Assembly (NCBI RefSeq): GCF_048564905.1
Contig: NC_132991.1
Coordinates: 49,545,501 to 49,609,500 of the forward strand
Direction of reading: 5' to 3'
DNA: 64,000 nucleotides
Origin: Vicugna pacos
Taxonomy: Eukaryota > Chordata > Mammalia > Artiodactyla > Camelidae
Part shown: positions 1 through 11,432 of the stretch, one piece after another
Layout of the letters: each line of letters begins with the position of its first letter
Numbering within the stretch: position 1 is the stretch's first letter
Program-made: the position numbers and the translations under genes
The notes under the pieces: generated by a model
What the model saw: the letters and a program-made list of their open reading frames with translations, nothing else
Databases searched by the model: none
What the model was told of the DNA's origin: nothing

Positions 1-20
1 CTGAGGCACAGGGGCAGCAG

Positions 21-50
21 CGGGTGGTGGTGGTGATGGTGGTGGTGATA
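21..50. repeat. GGT/GAT trinucleotide microsatellite
   Basis: A short imperfect run of GGT with GAT interruptions at the left edge of the window. Similar GGT/GAT runs occur near 45355 and 57375. No gene is attached to it. Confidence 0.8.
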
Positions 51-215
51 GTTGCAACATCTGTAATTTGGGAAATGCTCACAGATGTTCTTGATACCAC
101 TTCTACCCTCTCCTTGCACAGACTGCTCCTTCCTGGAGAACAGAAACCAAGGTCAGTTATTTAGTATAATTATTGTGTCAGAAACTTTGTTTATTATTGC
201 ACTATTTAAAGTTAC

Positions 216-392
216 TTTTTTCACATTTTTAAAATATTTTTTATTGATTTATAATCATTTTGCAATGTTGTATTGAATTGCAGTGTAGAGCACAATTTTT
301 CAGTTATACATGAACATATATATATTCATTGTCACCTTTTTTTCTCCATGAGCTACCATAAAATCTTGTATGTATTTCCCTGTGCTATACAG
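216..392 (-). mobile_element. 5'-truncated LINE-1 tail (cetartiodactyl L1 3' end), antisense
   Basis: The sequence carries the same L1 3' UTR tail seen at 15.9, 18.9, 28.2 and 52.7 kb, here reverse-complemented and starting with a T-rich tract that represents the poly-A end. The 13-bp motif TATTTAAAGTTAC flanks it at 203-215 and 393-405, a convincing target-site duplication. Only about 180 bp of the element is present, so it was dead on arrival. Confidence 0.8.
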
Positions 393-412
393 TATTTAAA
401 GTTACATTTTAA

Positions 413-595
413 AGCACAGCTTGCAAACTGGTGGCCTACAGGCCAAGTTTTAGACTATAACTTTTTTTTAGCCTGTAAAAGTTTTCTTTTTTTAAAATGG
501 AATTAATTGCCAACATTGGACAATCTAGAAATTTCACATAAAAAAATCAGATACTTGGCCTCTCTTGGAAGATTAAAAATCTGGTCTGATCTTCT
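413..595. repeat. Old interspersed repeat, possibly hAT-derived, unassigned
   Basis: The stretch beginning GCAAACTGGTGGCCTACAGG and continuing to the GATCTGGTCTGATC-like text resembles a diverged interspersed repeat I have seen in other mammals, but I cannot name the family. A RepeatMasker run would settle it. Confidence 0.3.
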
Positions 596-2574
596 TAATA
601 TTTCAAGGACTGAAGTTTGGTAGCCTTTACCACTTCCTAAGTACTTAACCCAACCAGCCTTATGGATTTATGTCACTTGCCTGGCACCTGCAGGCTTTTG
701 AAGTCAAGATTCCTGCTTTGAGCATCAGTTTCTTCTCTACTTACATGAAACCACTTCCCTGTAGTTTCCACATAATTGTCTTTTAGTCTTTTTTCCCTTT
801 TGGCATTTTATTATTATATATAAAATTCATGTACTTTGAGAATGATGGCTTTCTGAGGTTAAGCTGACACCCGTCTGGCTTGTCTATGAGGAAGGAAAAC
901 TTATCCAAAACCAGATGTTCCATTGTTCTTAGTTTGGAAATCTTATTTACATATTGATAAAGTATGAATCATTTTTTCCAGCCCTTGAGATTATCATCTC
1001 AGAGTCTGATACGTCATAGCCTAAGGGTTCTGTTGCCTGATCGGACTGTTTCCGTCCAGGGAGGTAAAAGTGATTAATTGAGTCGGCTTCTATTTGAATG
1101 ATACCTGTAGACATTTAGAGTCCATCTTCCGGCCTCTTACTCATTCTGGACACCACAGTGATTCAGTGATCTATATGCTGTGCCATCTACAGGTATAGAA
1201 CTTTTGACATTAAGAAATCTCACCATCGGAATCAGATATACCTTCAAGGACAGTGAGTTTTAGTTAATAACAAAACTCTTTCCCCATGTTTGATCACTAT
1301 GTATTATTGGGGCTGCACTACTTTCAGGAATGTTCCTGTTCATTTGATATTGAATCCAACTTTTATATGGTAATAAAGAACTTTAACCATGAAAAGCATT
1401 TAAAATCATGGGGTCCTTACAAGGATAGCACTTTTCTGTCTGCTAAACTCAAATGTTAATTGATCATAGTTAAACTCAAATATTAATTGTTTGATCATAG
1501 TTTACAGATAACAGGGAAGCTGACTTGATCCTAAAACAGTGGTTCTTATCCCAACAACCCATTTTTCAAATGCATAGTATCTGTTACGCAGATCTTGGGC
1601 CTCAGGATATTCATTTTTAATGTTGAAGCAAGCAAGAAAGAAGGTTGGCTGGGTTCGATGTTTATTTCTAATAGTTTACTGTGCTCTGGCTGCATTACTT
1701 TTGCTCTGTCTCATGGAATCTCCTAGGTCAGTATTGCCTGGGATCTCTTGATACTTGACCACACGTAAAGATGAAATGTGTATGCACCTCTTTGACGATC
1801 AGGTTTAAGTTCATAGAAATAAAGTAACTGGAAATTTGTTTCCACACATCTGCTGAGTTGTGACTTGACTATATGAGAAAGAAATTAAACTCTTAAAAGG
1901 AAAAAAGCAGGTAACCAACATTTCATTTCCTTAATGGAATGTGTTTACTTCATTCCTCTTTTGTCATAGGAATTAGTGTGTGTACATGTACACTCAGAAG
2001 TGCTTTCAGAAAGCCTCTTTATCTCTTTTTCTTGGCATTCCTGTTCTCAGCTCCACGTTCCATGTCCCTTAACTCCCTGAGGAAAGGACAACCAGGACCA
2101 AAAAAATCGAACGAAAGGGCCTTGAAAGCCATTATTGACGTATAAAACAGGTTGAAATGTGGTGAAAAGGGTAAACCCAGTAAATCAGGCCACCAGTCAG
2201 CAAATATAACACAGGGAGAAACTGGAAGAAGAGTATTCAGCCCTGGCATGGCAAGAAAGCTGACGTCTGCTCCCTTTTACCCGTCACGAGGGTCATGAGA
2301 CTCCTCCCTCAGGTAGTAAAAATGGAGAGAATATCCAATGAGAATGGACTATGCTGATACCATTTTACTTGAGCTCTTTCTTCAAAAGATGATCAAAGAT
2401 ATTTCTTTGTATTTTTAGGGGAAGAATTCCCTTTTTTCTTGAGGATCATTGTAAATTCATGAATTTTAAAAATATTTGTTCTGTGTTGACTAGTTATAGT
2501 GACTTTTTTTTCTGGGTGCTCTTTGTTCCTTGAGAGCCCGTTCAGATTGGTTCCTGTATATACATACAGAAAAG
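596..2574. other. 5' intron of OSBPL6, no recognised element
   Basis: About 2 kb of AT-rich sequence with no exon and no repeat I can name. The only local structure is an imperfect duplication at 1445-1503, in which AAACTCAAATGTTAATTGAT recurs about 27 bp later with a small insertion. The small open frames on both strands around 1939-2249 look like chance frames. Confidence 0.5.
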
Positions 2575-2750
2575 AGAAGCTATCACAAGTGAATCACAGT
2601 GAATTTTCACAAACTGAACAATTTCCATATAATCAGCACCCAGATCAAGTTGCAGAAGATCCCAGAAGCACCCATGTCCCATTAGTTTTTTGGCACAACA
2701 GGATACTTCAGGCTCCTCTCATTCATTTCACAGTTCAACCTAAGAGTCAG
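2575..2750 (-). mobile_element. Ancient L1M 3' UTR fragment, antisense
   Basis: The phrases about cells 'AATCAGCACCCAGATCAAG' and 'CCAGAAGCACCCATG' match the general pattern of an old mammalian L1 3' UTR in reverse orientation. The fragment is heavily diverged, so the subfamily is not given. The open frame running across it is repeat-derived. Confidence 0.45.
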
Positions 2751-2759
2751 TCATTATAA

Positions 2760-4062
2760 GGCGCCCTGGTTCCTTTTAGTAGAAAATGGAATTTAGAAAC
2801 TACAATCTGGGCATTAAGGGTGCTCATTCTTATTGGTTGTCAGGGTTTCCAGGCTTTTTCAGAGAAAAGAGTCAGAAATACATTTATGAGTTTGTGTTGA
2901 TTTTTCCAAGTTAACTTTATGGTGTTTTAATATTATTTGATTTTATATTTATATATCTCTTTTCTCTTACACTGAAAATATTGGTTCAAAATAACATTAT
3001 AAACTTATCTGCTTTATCCTTTAAGTAAGTAAAATAGTTTAAAATGAATAATCTCAGCATTACTACTACTAATTGTTCTGTTTTTACATACAGAAAAAAT
3101 ATAGAGTTTTATTTACCTTTTATTAATGTTGTTATTTTTGGTCTTTTAAAATTTATGTATGTGGTCTAAAATGAATTTTTCCCTCAACTCCATTTTTTAG
3201 TATTAATGTCAGTACGTTTCTTGGCAGTGAGATTTAGTCTATGAAGTCTTTAGTTCATCAGATAATTTGAGTTATTTGCAGCTCATGACATCATAGGCAG
3301 GAGATGTTTCAGAAGTGACAGTGGGATTATTGTACTCTTTGGATGGTGGACCAATTTGTGATGCATTGAGTGCATTTATTAGTGACCATTCATCACAGCG
3401 CAGGCCCAGGAGCAGAAGAAAGAGAAATGATCTAAATGAAGCAGAGAGCCTGACAGTGCCCTAGCACTTTTGTCCTTCTTCTTTCTATCTGATAAAAGGA
3501 TATTTTATGGATGTTTATCTTGGAGTGACTTCCTTTTCCCTTGGTTTGGTCAAGGGATCAAGTACTTTGACTTTTGGACATATTTTGTAGTATTTGACCT
3601 CGGGAGAACTGTAAACGTTCATAGAGAACATCGGAATAGGTAGTTTCTCCTTCCTTCCTTCCCTCCTGCTTTCCTTCCAGCCTTCTGTCTATCCTTCCTT
3701 TCTTTTTCCTACAACCCATGTAATTCCTTGAACTTGAAGCTGAGGGGTAGGCAGTTGAGGGGAATAAAGAGAGCTGCATCACTCCCCTTTAGTCTTTTAA
3801 GCTTTTCTACAATGTCTTCGAAACCACGATACGGTTGGAATCCAGTATTTTTGAGTTTTTTCCAAATATTTCAGTTCTAAACTTTGCCTCAGTAAGAAGT
3901 GATTACAAAGATGATAGACTAACACATAGGATCTCTAAAACTTCAACTGTGTATGGCTGGTAAAGGAACAGTGGCAATTTAAATAGATGTGTCTTTTATC
4001 ATGTGCCTTATATCACCCCTGCCATACTGCCATAGTTAAAGTGTTTGCTCATTCATGCTCTC
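2760..4062. other. 5' intron, AT-rich, with CT-rich simple repeat
   Basis: No coding signal is seen. At 3646-3710 there is an imperfect TTCC/TTCT pyrimidine tract, which gives a spurious Lys/Arg/Glu-rich frame on the minus strand. The rest is unremarkable intronic sequence. Confidence 0.5.
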
Positions 4063-4330
4063 GTTCATTCATTCATTCATTCATTCATCCATCCAGCAAA
4101 GTCTGTTGAGTATCTCTGCTCAGTGTGAACCAGGCACTATTCTGGGCACAGAGATGATAACAGGGAGAGAAGGAAATGTGACAGGTAAAGTCTCTGGGGA
4201 TGGACAATAAGCCAGTACACAAATAATGTTAACTATTGTGTGAGATAAATGCTGTGAAGGAAATGCAAAGAATATTGTGCAGAAAAATGACAGGGCATAT
4301 GCCTATTTCGAGGTGACACAAGCTGAGAAC
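4063..4330 (-). mobile_element. L2 LINE 3' end, antisense, with (TTCA)n head
   Basis: A run of about seven TTCA units at 4063-4090 is followed by sequence of the type 'AACCAGGCACTATTCTGGGC', the reverse complement of the conserved L2 3' terminus. The TTCA run is the decayed TGAA tail typical of L2. An old, mammal-wide insertion. Confidence 0.6.
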
Positions 4331-5288
4331 TGAAGGGTGATTTGCTGACTAAATTTTCATGCTTAGAAAACTAAATTTGAAAGTACTATATAGTTTATTT
4401 AAACAGTAGCTACAAATTTGGCATTTGAATTTATTTTCAAATGTCTAATTTTTCTTTTCAACTGGCACTATAAATTGTTAAGCTTTAAAATCTCTTGTTT
4501 TGTCAGTTTCTGAAAACTGGAGGAAGTCCTGGATGGAAGGTATATAGGAACTCTCTCTGAAAACCGAAAATTATTCAAGAATAAAACGTTTAAAAGAAAA
4601 AAACCGGTGAAGAAATACCAAAATTTGTACTACATCGAGTATACTCTGGCAAAGATAAGAAAGTCAGACTATGTAGGAGGGGTGTGTAGGGAGAATGGTT
4701 GGTGGTTAAGAGTTTATTACTTGAATGTTCTTGTATAGACTTTTGTCTCATCACTCATTTTGGAACTCAACAAATTTTGCCCGTTTTCATGCTTCATTTC
4801 ACCTTCTTAAGTTTTACAAAGTTAACTAAACTTGCAGAAAGAGTCAGTTTACATTTTACCTTCTTTAAAAAATTTATTCATTTTCTTAAAATACTCCTGG
4901 ACTACTTAGAATGTTATCCTTCAGGTGGAAATTAGCAACTCTTTGCCAGAAGGGGCTTTTAATAAAATTGGTATCATAGGTAAAAGTCTTCTCTGATCAA
5001 AACAAATCTTCTCTACCCTTTTGTTAGTACTTTTCAGTTTGTGTGTTTCTAAGCATAAAGTACCTTCTATTATATGTTAGAGAAGATGGAGAAATCTGAA
5101 GGTGGCAAGAAGCCAATAAATTCAGAATTTCCTTTGTAAATGCTTTGCCAGCTGTAACACAAATAAACAGACCTGTCATGGGAAGCTCTTTAGTAATCTA
5201 TAATCTTTGAAAGTATCCTCCAATATCTGGTCCCAAGAATTCTTCCTAATCTTTCATTATTGTTCTCTTTGGATGGTGAGTTCTGGTT
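4331..5288. other. 5' intron, no recognised element
   Basis: AT-rich sequence without exon features or a repeat I can name. Open frames here are short and lack any recognisable domain. Confidence 0.45.
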
Positions 5289-6336
5289 CAAGAGTCAGCA
5301 AGTTATAGCCCACAGGGCAAATCTGGCTTACAGTCTTGCTTTGTAAATAAAGTTTTATTAGAACATACCTGTGCTCGTTCATGTGCATTTTGTCTATGGC
5401 TTCTTTTCCACTAGAGTAGCCCCCCTTTATCCACAGGGGATATGTTTCAAGACTCTCAGTGGATGCCTGAAACTGTGGATAACACTGAACTGTTCTAATA
5501 TATACTATGTTTTTCCCTATACATACATACCGATGATAAAGTTTAATTTATAAATTAGGCAAAGAGATTAACAATAATTTATAATAAAACAGAACAATGA
5601 TAACAATATACTGTAATGAAAGTCATGTGAATGTGGTCTCTCTCTCTCGAAATATCTTACTGTACAAATTTAATGCCTTTTCCATCTTAACTAAGTACTT
5701 ATCATGCACTGTGGCCTTAACTTTTGCAGTTTGAGATGCGATAGCAAAACTAGCACAAATTTCTTTTTCTTTCTTTACACTTTCACAGATAGATGGTTTG
5801 TTTTTACTGTAGATCTTAACAGCCTCAGCTTACAATTTTTTCCTTCCTTCCTAAGTCAAGAACTCTTGCCTTTTCACTTAAAGGAAGGACTTAAGGCCTT
5901 TACAGCTTCTCTTTGGTAGATCTTTATTGCCAGCATCACTGCTCTTGCACTTAGGAGCCATTATTAAGTAAAGTAATGGTGACTTGAACACAAGCACTGA
6001 GATACCGCAGCAGTTGATCTAATAACCCAGATGGCTAAGTGACCAATGGGTGGGGCACGCTGGACGAATGCATGATTTACGAGCTGGGCAGGATGGAGCA
6101 GGACGACAGGTGATTTCATCATGCTACTCAAAACAGCATGCAATTTAAAACTTATGTTTATTTCTGGAATTTTCCACTTAATATTTTCAGGCCAGGGTTG
6201 ACCTCAGAAATTGAAACCACGGATAAGAGGGAACTGCTGTACAGTGGTAGTCTTGAGTAGCTGTGATGAGATTGTATGGCTCACAAAGCCTAGGTTTTCT
6301 GCCAGGTCCTTTGTGTAAAAAGTTTGCTGACCTCCA
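5289..6336 (+). mobile_element. hAT-type MITE (MER20/MER33-like), split by a Tigger insertion
   Basis: The left part (5289-5413) reads like the conserved 'GTCAGCAAGTTATAGCCCAC' end and 'GTAAATAAAGTTTTATTAGA' core of a common non-autonomous hAT element. The right part (6240-6336) resumes with 'GATTGTATGGCTCACAAAGC' and ends 'AAAGTTTGCTGACCTCC'. The two ends are inverted repeats of each other. The interruption at 5414-6239 is a younger Tigger element. I cannot decide between MER20 and MER33 from memory. Confidence 0.65.
5414..6239. mobile_element. Non-autonomous Tigger-type (pogo/Tc1-mariner) DNA transposon
   Basis: Terminal inverted repeats are visible: left 'GAGTAGCCCCCCTTTATCCA', right 'CGGATAAGAGGGAACTGCTG'. 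It sits between TA dinucleotides (5412-5413 and 6240-6241), the target duplication expected for this superfamily. The 826-bp interior has no transposase frame. Its insertion inside a hAT copy gives relative ages: the hAT element is older. Confidence 0.75.
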
Positions 6337-6345
6337 GTCTAGTCA

Positions 6346-6859
6346 AAGGCATTGACTGGGTTATCTCTTTCTATTTCTGAATCTGGGATCCAAGAAATTT
6401 TTGCAGTCTCAAGGATTAGTAGACAACAGAGTTGTTCATAATAGAGCTTTTTGCTTTATGTTTTTAATTTTACTTTTATTTTTGCATTATTTTCTTCTTT
6501 ATTCATAAGTGGAGGTACTATTTTTGTAGTAAAAATTTTCCATGAGCTTTCTAAGGTTTTTAAAAACCATTTTGTAATGTAAAGTCCATTTCAATAAATG
6601 TTAAATAATATATACATTAATTATCACTTAAAATTCTTATTTTTTTTAAATTCTGAGGAAAAATTTTTTAATTCCTTTTTTCTGAGGCTTTAGGTCTATT
6701 ACTTGGGAGTGAATCTACGTCTAATACTATACTGTTATTCTCTGTGAAGAGCAGGGCCCCTTTGGCAACCCTCTACACCTGCTGCATATTTTCAGTCTTG
6801 TTAAAACACAAAGTGCTGGACCTCAGAGTGTTTGATTTGCTGGTTTGGATGAGCTAAAA
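6346..6859. other. 5' intron, AT-rich, no recognised element
   Basis: Short intronic interval between the hAT/Tigger nest and the next L1. It holds T-rich and A-rich stretches but nothing I can name. Confidence 0.4.
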
Positions 6860-6874
6860 AATTTGCATTTGGAA

Positions 6875-7053
6875 CTTCCACTCCTGGGTATATATCTGGA
6901 AAAAAGGAAAACACTAATCCAAAAGGATACACACACCCTAATATTCATAGCAGCACTGTTTGCAATAGCCTAGACGTGGAAACAACTCAAGTGTCCATCA
7001 ACAGACAATTGGATTAAGAAGATGTGGTGTGTATATATATATATGTGTGTGTG

Positions 7054-7086
<33 letters not shown>

Positions 7087-7533
7087 GCACGCGCGCAATG
7101 GAATACTACTCAGTCATAAAAAGGAATGAAATATTGCCATTTGCAGGAACGTGGATGGACCTAGAGAATATTATGCTTAGTGAAATGTCAGATAGAAAGA
7201 CAAATACTACATATCACTTATATGTAGAATCTAAAAAACAGTATGAATGAATGTATATACAAAACAGATTCAGAGATATGGAAAATAAACTTGTGGTTAC
7301 CAACAAAGAGAGAGAAGAGGAGGAAAGACAAATTAGGGGTATGGGATTAACAGATACCAGCTACTGTGCATAAAATACATAAGCAACAAAGATTTACTGC
7401 ATAGCACAGGGAATTATACCCATTATCTTGTAATAATTTATAATGGAATATAACCTGCAAAAATACTGAATCACTATGCTGTATATCTGAAACTAACACA
7501 ATACTGTAAATCAGCTGTATTTAAATTTAAAAG
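6875..7533 (+). mobile_element. 5'-truncated LINE-1, sense, with 15-bp target-site duplication
   Basis: The end of L1 ORF2 is readable around 7100-7250: a frame with MEYYSVIKRNEILPFAGTWM and then DLENIMLSEMS, the usual reverse-transcriptase C-terminal tail. The L1 3' UTR follows, with 'TACTGCATAGCACAGGGAAT'. AATTTGCATTTGGAA at 6860-6874 and again at 7534-7548 is a perfect 15-bp duplication. The copy contains a TG/TA/CA microsatellite at 7029-7097. Confidence 0.9.
7029..7097. repeat. Compound TG/TA/CA microsatellite, self-complementary
   Basis: Runs of GTGTGT, TATATA and CACACA follow each other and end in CGCACGCGCGC. The order makes the tract largely self-complementary, so it can fold as a hairpin or cruciform. 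It lies within an L1 copy at the place where the ORF2 tail normally has 'TATATACAATGGAATACTAC'. Confidence 0.85.
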
Positions 7534-7548
7534 AATTTGCATTTGGAA

Positions 7549-7892
7549 TAATTTCTTGGTGACCTGTTCCTGGCACCACCTTTTAAAACCTCTGTAGTAG
7601 ACAGCACTGGCATTTCCTAGCTTGGAATTTAGGAGAAAGTAGCTGCTTTTCCCATCACAATTCAATATTGTGTGACATTTTAGGCCTTCCTTTGAATTCC
7701 TTCAACTTCCACTCATTGTCTTTGTGACAGGACTCACTAATTAACCAGATATCATTTCTCTACTTTCATCTGTATTCCAGTCTCCAAATTCTGTTGCTAA
7801 TGTCCACTATAAGGGTTTTGATGACACCTATAAAAAGTCCCTTTACTGTTGTTTTCAGTGTCATTTTAAATCTTTTTTTTAATTAAAAAAAA
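7549..7892. other. 5' intron, no recognised element
   Basis: Intronic sequence between the L1 and the first SINE. No exon or repeat is recognised. Confidence 0.4.
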
Positions 7893-8018
7893 GGTTTTTT
7901 TGTGGGTAAGAGGTAATTAGGTTTATTTATTTATTTTAATGGAGGTATTGGGGATTGAACCCAGAATCTCGTGCAGGTTAAGCATACACTCTACCACTGA
8001 ACTATATACCCTCCCCCA
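7893..8018 (-). mobile_element. Camelid tRNA-Ala-derived SINE (vic-1-like), antisense
   Basis: Read on the minus strand it begins GGGGGAGGGTATATAGTTCA, has the tRNA A-box and B-box (GGGTTCAATCCC), an AGC-like anticodon region, then 'CCTCCATTAAAATAAATAAA' and CCTAATTACC. The tRNA-Ala head plus this tail is the pattern of the camelid SINE found at five other places in this window. The family assignment is from memory. Confidence 0.85.
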
Positions 8019-8674
8019 TGCGTGTATATTTTGAAGTAATTTTTTCTTTCTTGATTCCCACAAAGTCCCATGAGGTGAGTTGGGCACAGAAGTTATCTTT
8101 CCTGCACAAGGAAAGCAAAGACTCTGAGGTTTAAGATCACAGTTTGATCTGCTGAGAAAGGAAGTCTTGAGGTCAGGCTTTTTGCATCCATTTCTTTGTT
8201 AATTATAGAGTAGCATGGGTTTGACACTATCTGGACCTCAAACCATTAGGACCCCTTTTCCTTCACTTTACATCAATATCTCTAGTATTTTTGACACTAA
8301 AATAATCTTAGTGTGTTATTTGAGCATTCTCTTATATTTATATGTAGACTTAATTTTAATAATGATATGCCACAAAATCCATTTAAAGGCATAAACTGAT
8401 ACATTCGTTTCTATTTTGTGGATTTTTGTTAAATTGTGCATTTTCCCCCATATATTCTTTATCCTTTGATGGGAAATTGGCAAACCTTTTTTTATAAAGG
8501 CTTTTAATAAAATAGTGTCATAGATCAAATCAGTCTCAAAATTGGAAGTCTTGAGGTTTAAATGTCCTGAGCCTGCTCATGGAGGAAGGTGATGGTCTCT
8601 TGGATACAAGCGTGTCCTCAAGTCTTTTTCCCCTCATAGAGTCATTTGGGGGAGGGGGAGGAGTCAGGGAGGAT

Positions 8675-8855
8675 GCATAATAATAGTAAACATTTTGCAC
8701 AGATTATTGCATTTAGTTCTCATAATTCCATGAAGTAGATGTTATTATCTCTGTTTTATAGATGAAGAAAAGGAGGCACAAAGAAATTAAGTAAAGGGCC
8801 TGAGGTTTCATAGCTAGGGAAGGGCAGAGTTAGGACTGGTTCTAAACCCAGGCGA
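8675..8855 (-). mobile_element. MIR SINE, antisense
   Basis: The reverse complement of the MIR core is recognisable: 'TTTTATAGATGAAGAAAAGG' followed by 'GAGGCACAAAGAAATTAAGT'. It is diverged, as expected for a mammal-wide element. The adjacent 8860-8945 interval is a purine then C-rich simple stretch. Confidence 0.7.
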
Positions 8856-8859
8856 GCCA

Positions 8860-9829
8860 TGGGATTTTTTTTTTGTGGAAAAATAAAAGGAAAAAAACAC
8901 CACACGATATATGCACCCACACCCCCCCGCCGCCCCGCCAAAGGCACTGATCTACATGGCATACATACTCCCACTTTGGCCAATTTCAGTTCCCAAGGGG
9001 ATGTCTCTGAAGGCTGAGCTGGGAAGAGGTGCAGATGGTTGGCTCCTGAGCCGGTGTTAGCTGGCTCTAGTCACTACTACCTGAGTGCAAAGATTGCCAC
9101 ACCCCAATTAAATGAGTACACAAGGCAGGAGAACCAGGACCTGGCAGTAGATCCTCAGTCACTGCTAGCTGTTTCTCCTCTCCTGTAACAATGAATAAGC
9201 AGTAATTGAAACCAACCCTCCTGCTGAATGCCTAACACAAGTAGAATTTAATTATCAGCACTCTGATATGTGGGTAAAGGTCTGCATGAACATTGCTATT
9301 CTGGAGGGATGACAGTTTTTAAAAATTCTACTGAAGCCTTCTGACTGTGAAACATCTGTGATTAGGTAGATAATGGCTAGTAAATTAGGTGGGTGGCAGG
9401 TGCAGTAATTCTGTGCAGCCAGGCTAACCCATCAGTGGTGTTTTGAAAGAATTACACTGCTGCCGCTATTCCTATTCCTAACATACAACTTGACACCAGG
9501 AAGAATAGAATCTAATAATGCCCCAGGCCTCTAGAGCACCATTAGCAGCCCGGTGGGTCTTTTTTTAGGACAACCTGGAGGTTTTCTCTTGGGAATGTTG
9601 AACTTTGTACAGTCTTTCTCTCTAGCTGACTGCTGAACAGATAGGGAACTCCAACCTGTAAATCATTTGGATTATCTTTGGGCAAATATAATAAAATCAG
9701 ACCTGACATGAGGGTGGCTGTGGCAGACTGTGGGCACAACCACCTGTATTTAATGGCTAGAATGGAGGACTTAAGTCTTAACTATAAAATGATAAGCCCA
9801 GTAAACATCTGAGTGTTTTTTGTGGCCCA
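8860..9829. other. 5' intron, no recognised element
   Basis: Apart from A-rich and C-rich low-complexity patches at 8868-8940, I recognise no repeat or exon. Confidence 0.4.
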
Positions 9830-9837
9830 TGACGTCA
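9830..9837. promoter_or_regulatory. Palindromic CRE-like octamer TGACGTCA
   Basis: A perfect 8-bp cAMP-response element consensus stands alone in the intron. CREB/ATF proteins bind this site in general. No promoter features accompany it and one match of this size in 64 kb can arise by chance, so function is only a guess. Confidence 0.3.
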
Positions 9838-10064
9838 CACTGTAATGTTGAAATTGACATAGTCCCCACCCTCAAAGATTGTACAGAACCAACACAAGTG
9901 AACACAGTGCAATGCATGTTCAATAACATATGTATGCATAAGTATACAAGTGATAGACTGAAGTGACCATTTTCTCCAGTGGGCTAGGAAAGCTTTTATA
10001 AAGAAGATGGAACCTGAGCACAAAATAATATAAAAAACTTAACACCTGCATGTTATAAAACCAT

Positions 10065-10416
10065 TGCTGTGGTCTGAAATGTTTGTGTCCTCCCAGAATT
10101 CAAACACTGAACTCCTAACCCCTAAGGTAATGGTATTAGAAGGTAGGCCTTTTGAGGGATGATTTAGTCATGAATGGAGTTAGTGCCCTTACAAAAGAGA
10201 CTCCAGAGAGATCCCTTGCCCCCCTTCTGCCATCTGAGGACAGAGTGAGAGATGGCCATCTATGAACTAGAAAGTTGGTCCTTACCAGACACAGAATCTT
10301 CCAGTGCCATGATCTTGGGCTTCCCAACCTCCAGAACTGTGAGAAATCAATGCTTGTTGTTTATAAGCCACCCAGTCTATGGTATTTAACTGTAGCAGCC
10401 CAAAGGGACTAAGACA
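10065..10416 (+). mobile_element. Solo LTR of MaLR type (ERVL-MaLR, MST/MLT1-like), fossil
   Basis: About 350 bp beginning TG and ending CA. The 3' part has the MaLR hallmark 'CAACCTCCAGAACTGTGAGA' followed by 'TTTATAAGCCACCCAGTCTA'. The flanks are ACCAT on the left and GCCAT on the right, a 5-bp target duplication with one mismatch. No internal region is attached. It is old and broken. Confidence 0.7.
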
Positions 10417-10429
10417 GCCATCTTCTATC

Positions 10430-11432
10430 TTGAGAATTTTTTCATCTTCCAAACTGAAACACTACCCATTAAACTAACTCCACTTCCCCTCCACAGATCT
10501 TGGCTACCCTCTTCTATTTTCTGTCTTTGTAAATTTGACTACTCTAAGTCCTTCACATAATATTCTATGAAGTAGAATTATACAACATTTGTCTTTTTGT
10601 ATGTGTCTTATTTCACTTAGCATGATGTCTTCAGATTTTATCCATGTTGTAGCATACATCAGAATTTCCATCCTTTTGAAGGCTGTATAATGATCCATTC
10701 TACTGATATACCTCGTTTTATTGCACTTTGCTTTATTTTGCTTCACAGATACTGCGTTTTTCACAAATTTAAAGGTTTGCAGCCATCCTGGAAGGCTATT
10801 GGTGCTGTTTTTACAACAGCATTTTCTCACTTTGGTGATTCTTGCAATATTTCAAACTTTTTCATTATTATTACATTTTTAATGGTTGTCTATGATCAGT
10901 GATCATGAATGTTATTATTGTAATTTTTTCTTTTGTATTCTTAAATTAAGGTATGCACATTTTCTTAGACGTAATGCTGTTGCACGCTTAATAGACTACA
11001 GTAAAAATAACTTTTATATCCACAGGGAAACCAAAAATTCATGTGACTAGCTTTATTGCAATATTTGCTTAATTGTGATGGTCTGGAACCAAATCCATGA
11101 TATCTCTGAGATATGCTTATATAAATACATCACATTTTGTTTATCCATTTATTCATTGATAGACACTTGTGTTGGTTCTCCTTGTTGGCTATTATGAATA
11201 ATGCTGCTATGAATATGGGTGTATGTATATGTATGTGTGTATATATATATTATGGGTATATATATATTTTCAAGTCCTTGCTTTTAATTCTTTTGTGTAC
11301 ATGCCCAGAACTGGAATTTCTGAGTCATGTAGTAATTTTATTTTTAATTTTCTGAAGAACCATTTTTAGTAGTAGTTACACCATTTTACATTACCTATAG
11401 CAATGCATCAGAGTTCATTCAGGAACATTTTT
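10430..11432 (-). mobile_element. LINE-1 ORF2 end/3' region, antisense, interrupted by Tigger1-like element
   Basis: Minus-strand translation gives MDHYTAFKRMEILMYATTWI and LSEIRHIQKDK, the C-terminal tail of L1 ORF2. The + strand text is the familiar reverse L1 order: 'TTGGCTATTATGAATAATGC', 'CTGCTATGAATATGGGTGTA' and later 'CCATTTTACATTACC'. The element is split by a DNA transposon (10703-11119), and a SINE inserted at its left terminus at 11433. Confidence 0.8.
10703..11119. mobile_element. Tigger1-like DNA transposon, internally deleted
   Basis: Inverted termini are CTGATATACCTCG on the left and GAGATATGCTTA on the right. TA duplications sit at 10701-10702 and 11120-11121. Interior text such as 'GAAACCAAAAATTCATGTGA' matches my memory of Tigger1. 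At 417 bp it carries no transposase and is non-autonomous. Confidence 0.8.

Noticed and set aside
7029-7097. CRISPR-like or regulated tandem array
   Set aside because: The pattern is a compound dinucleotide microsatellite without unique spacers. CRISPR arrays are not expected in a mammalian genome.
7895-8018. tRNA gene on the minus strand
   Set aside because: The tRNA-Ala-like head is followed by the SINE tail, is diverged, and recurs at five other sites. It is the camelid SINE, not a functional tRNA gene.
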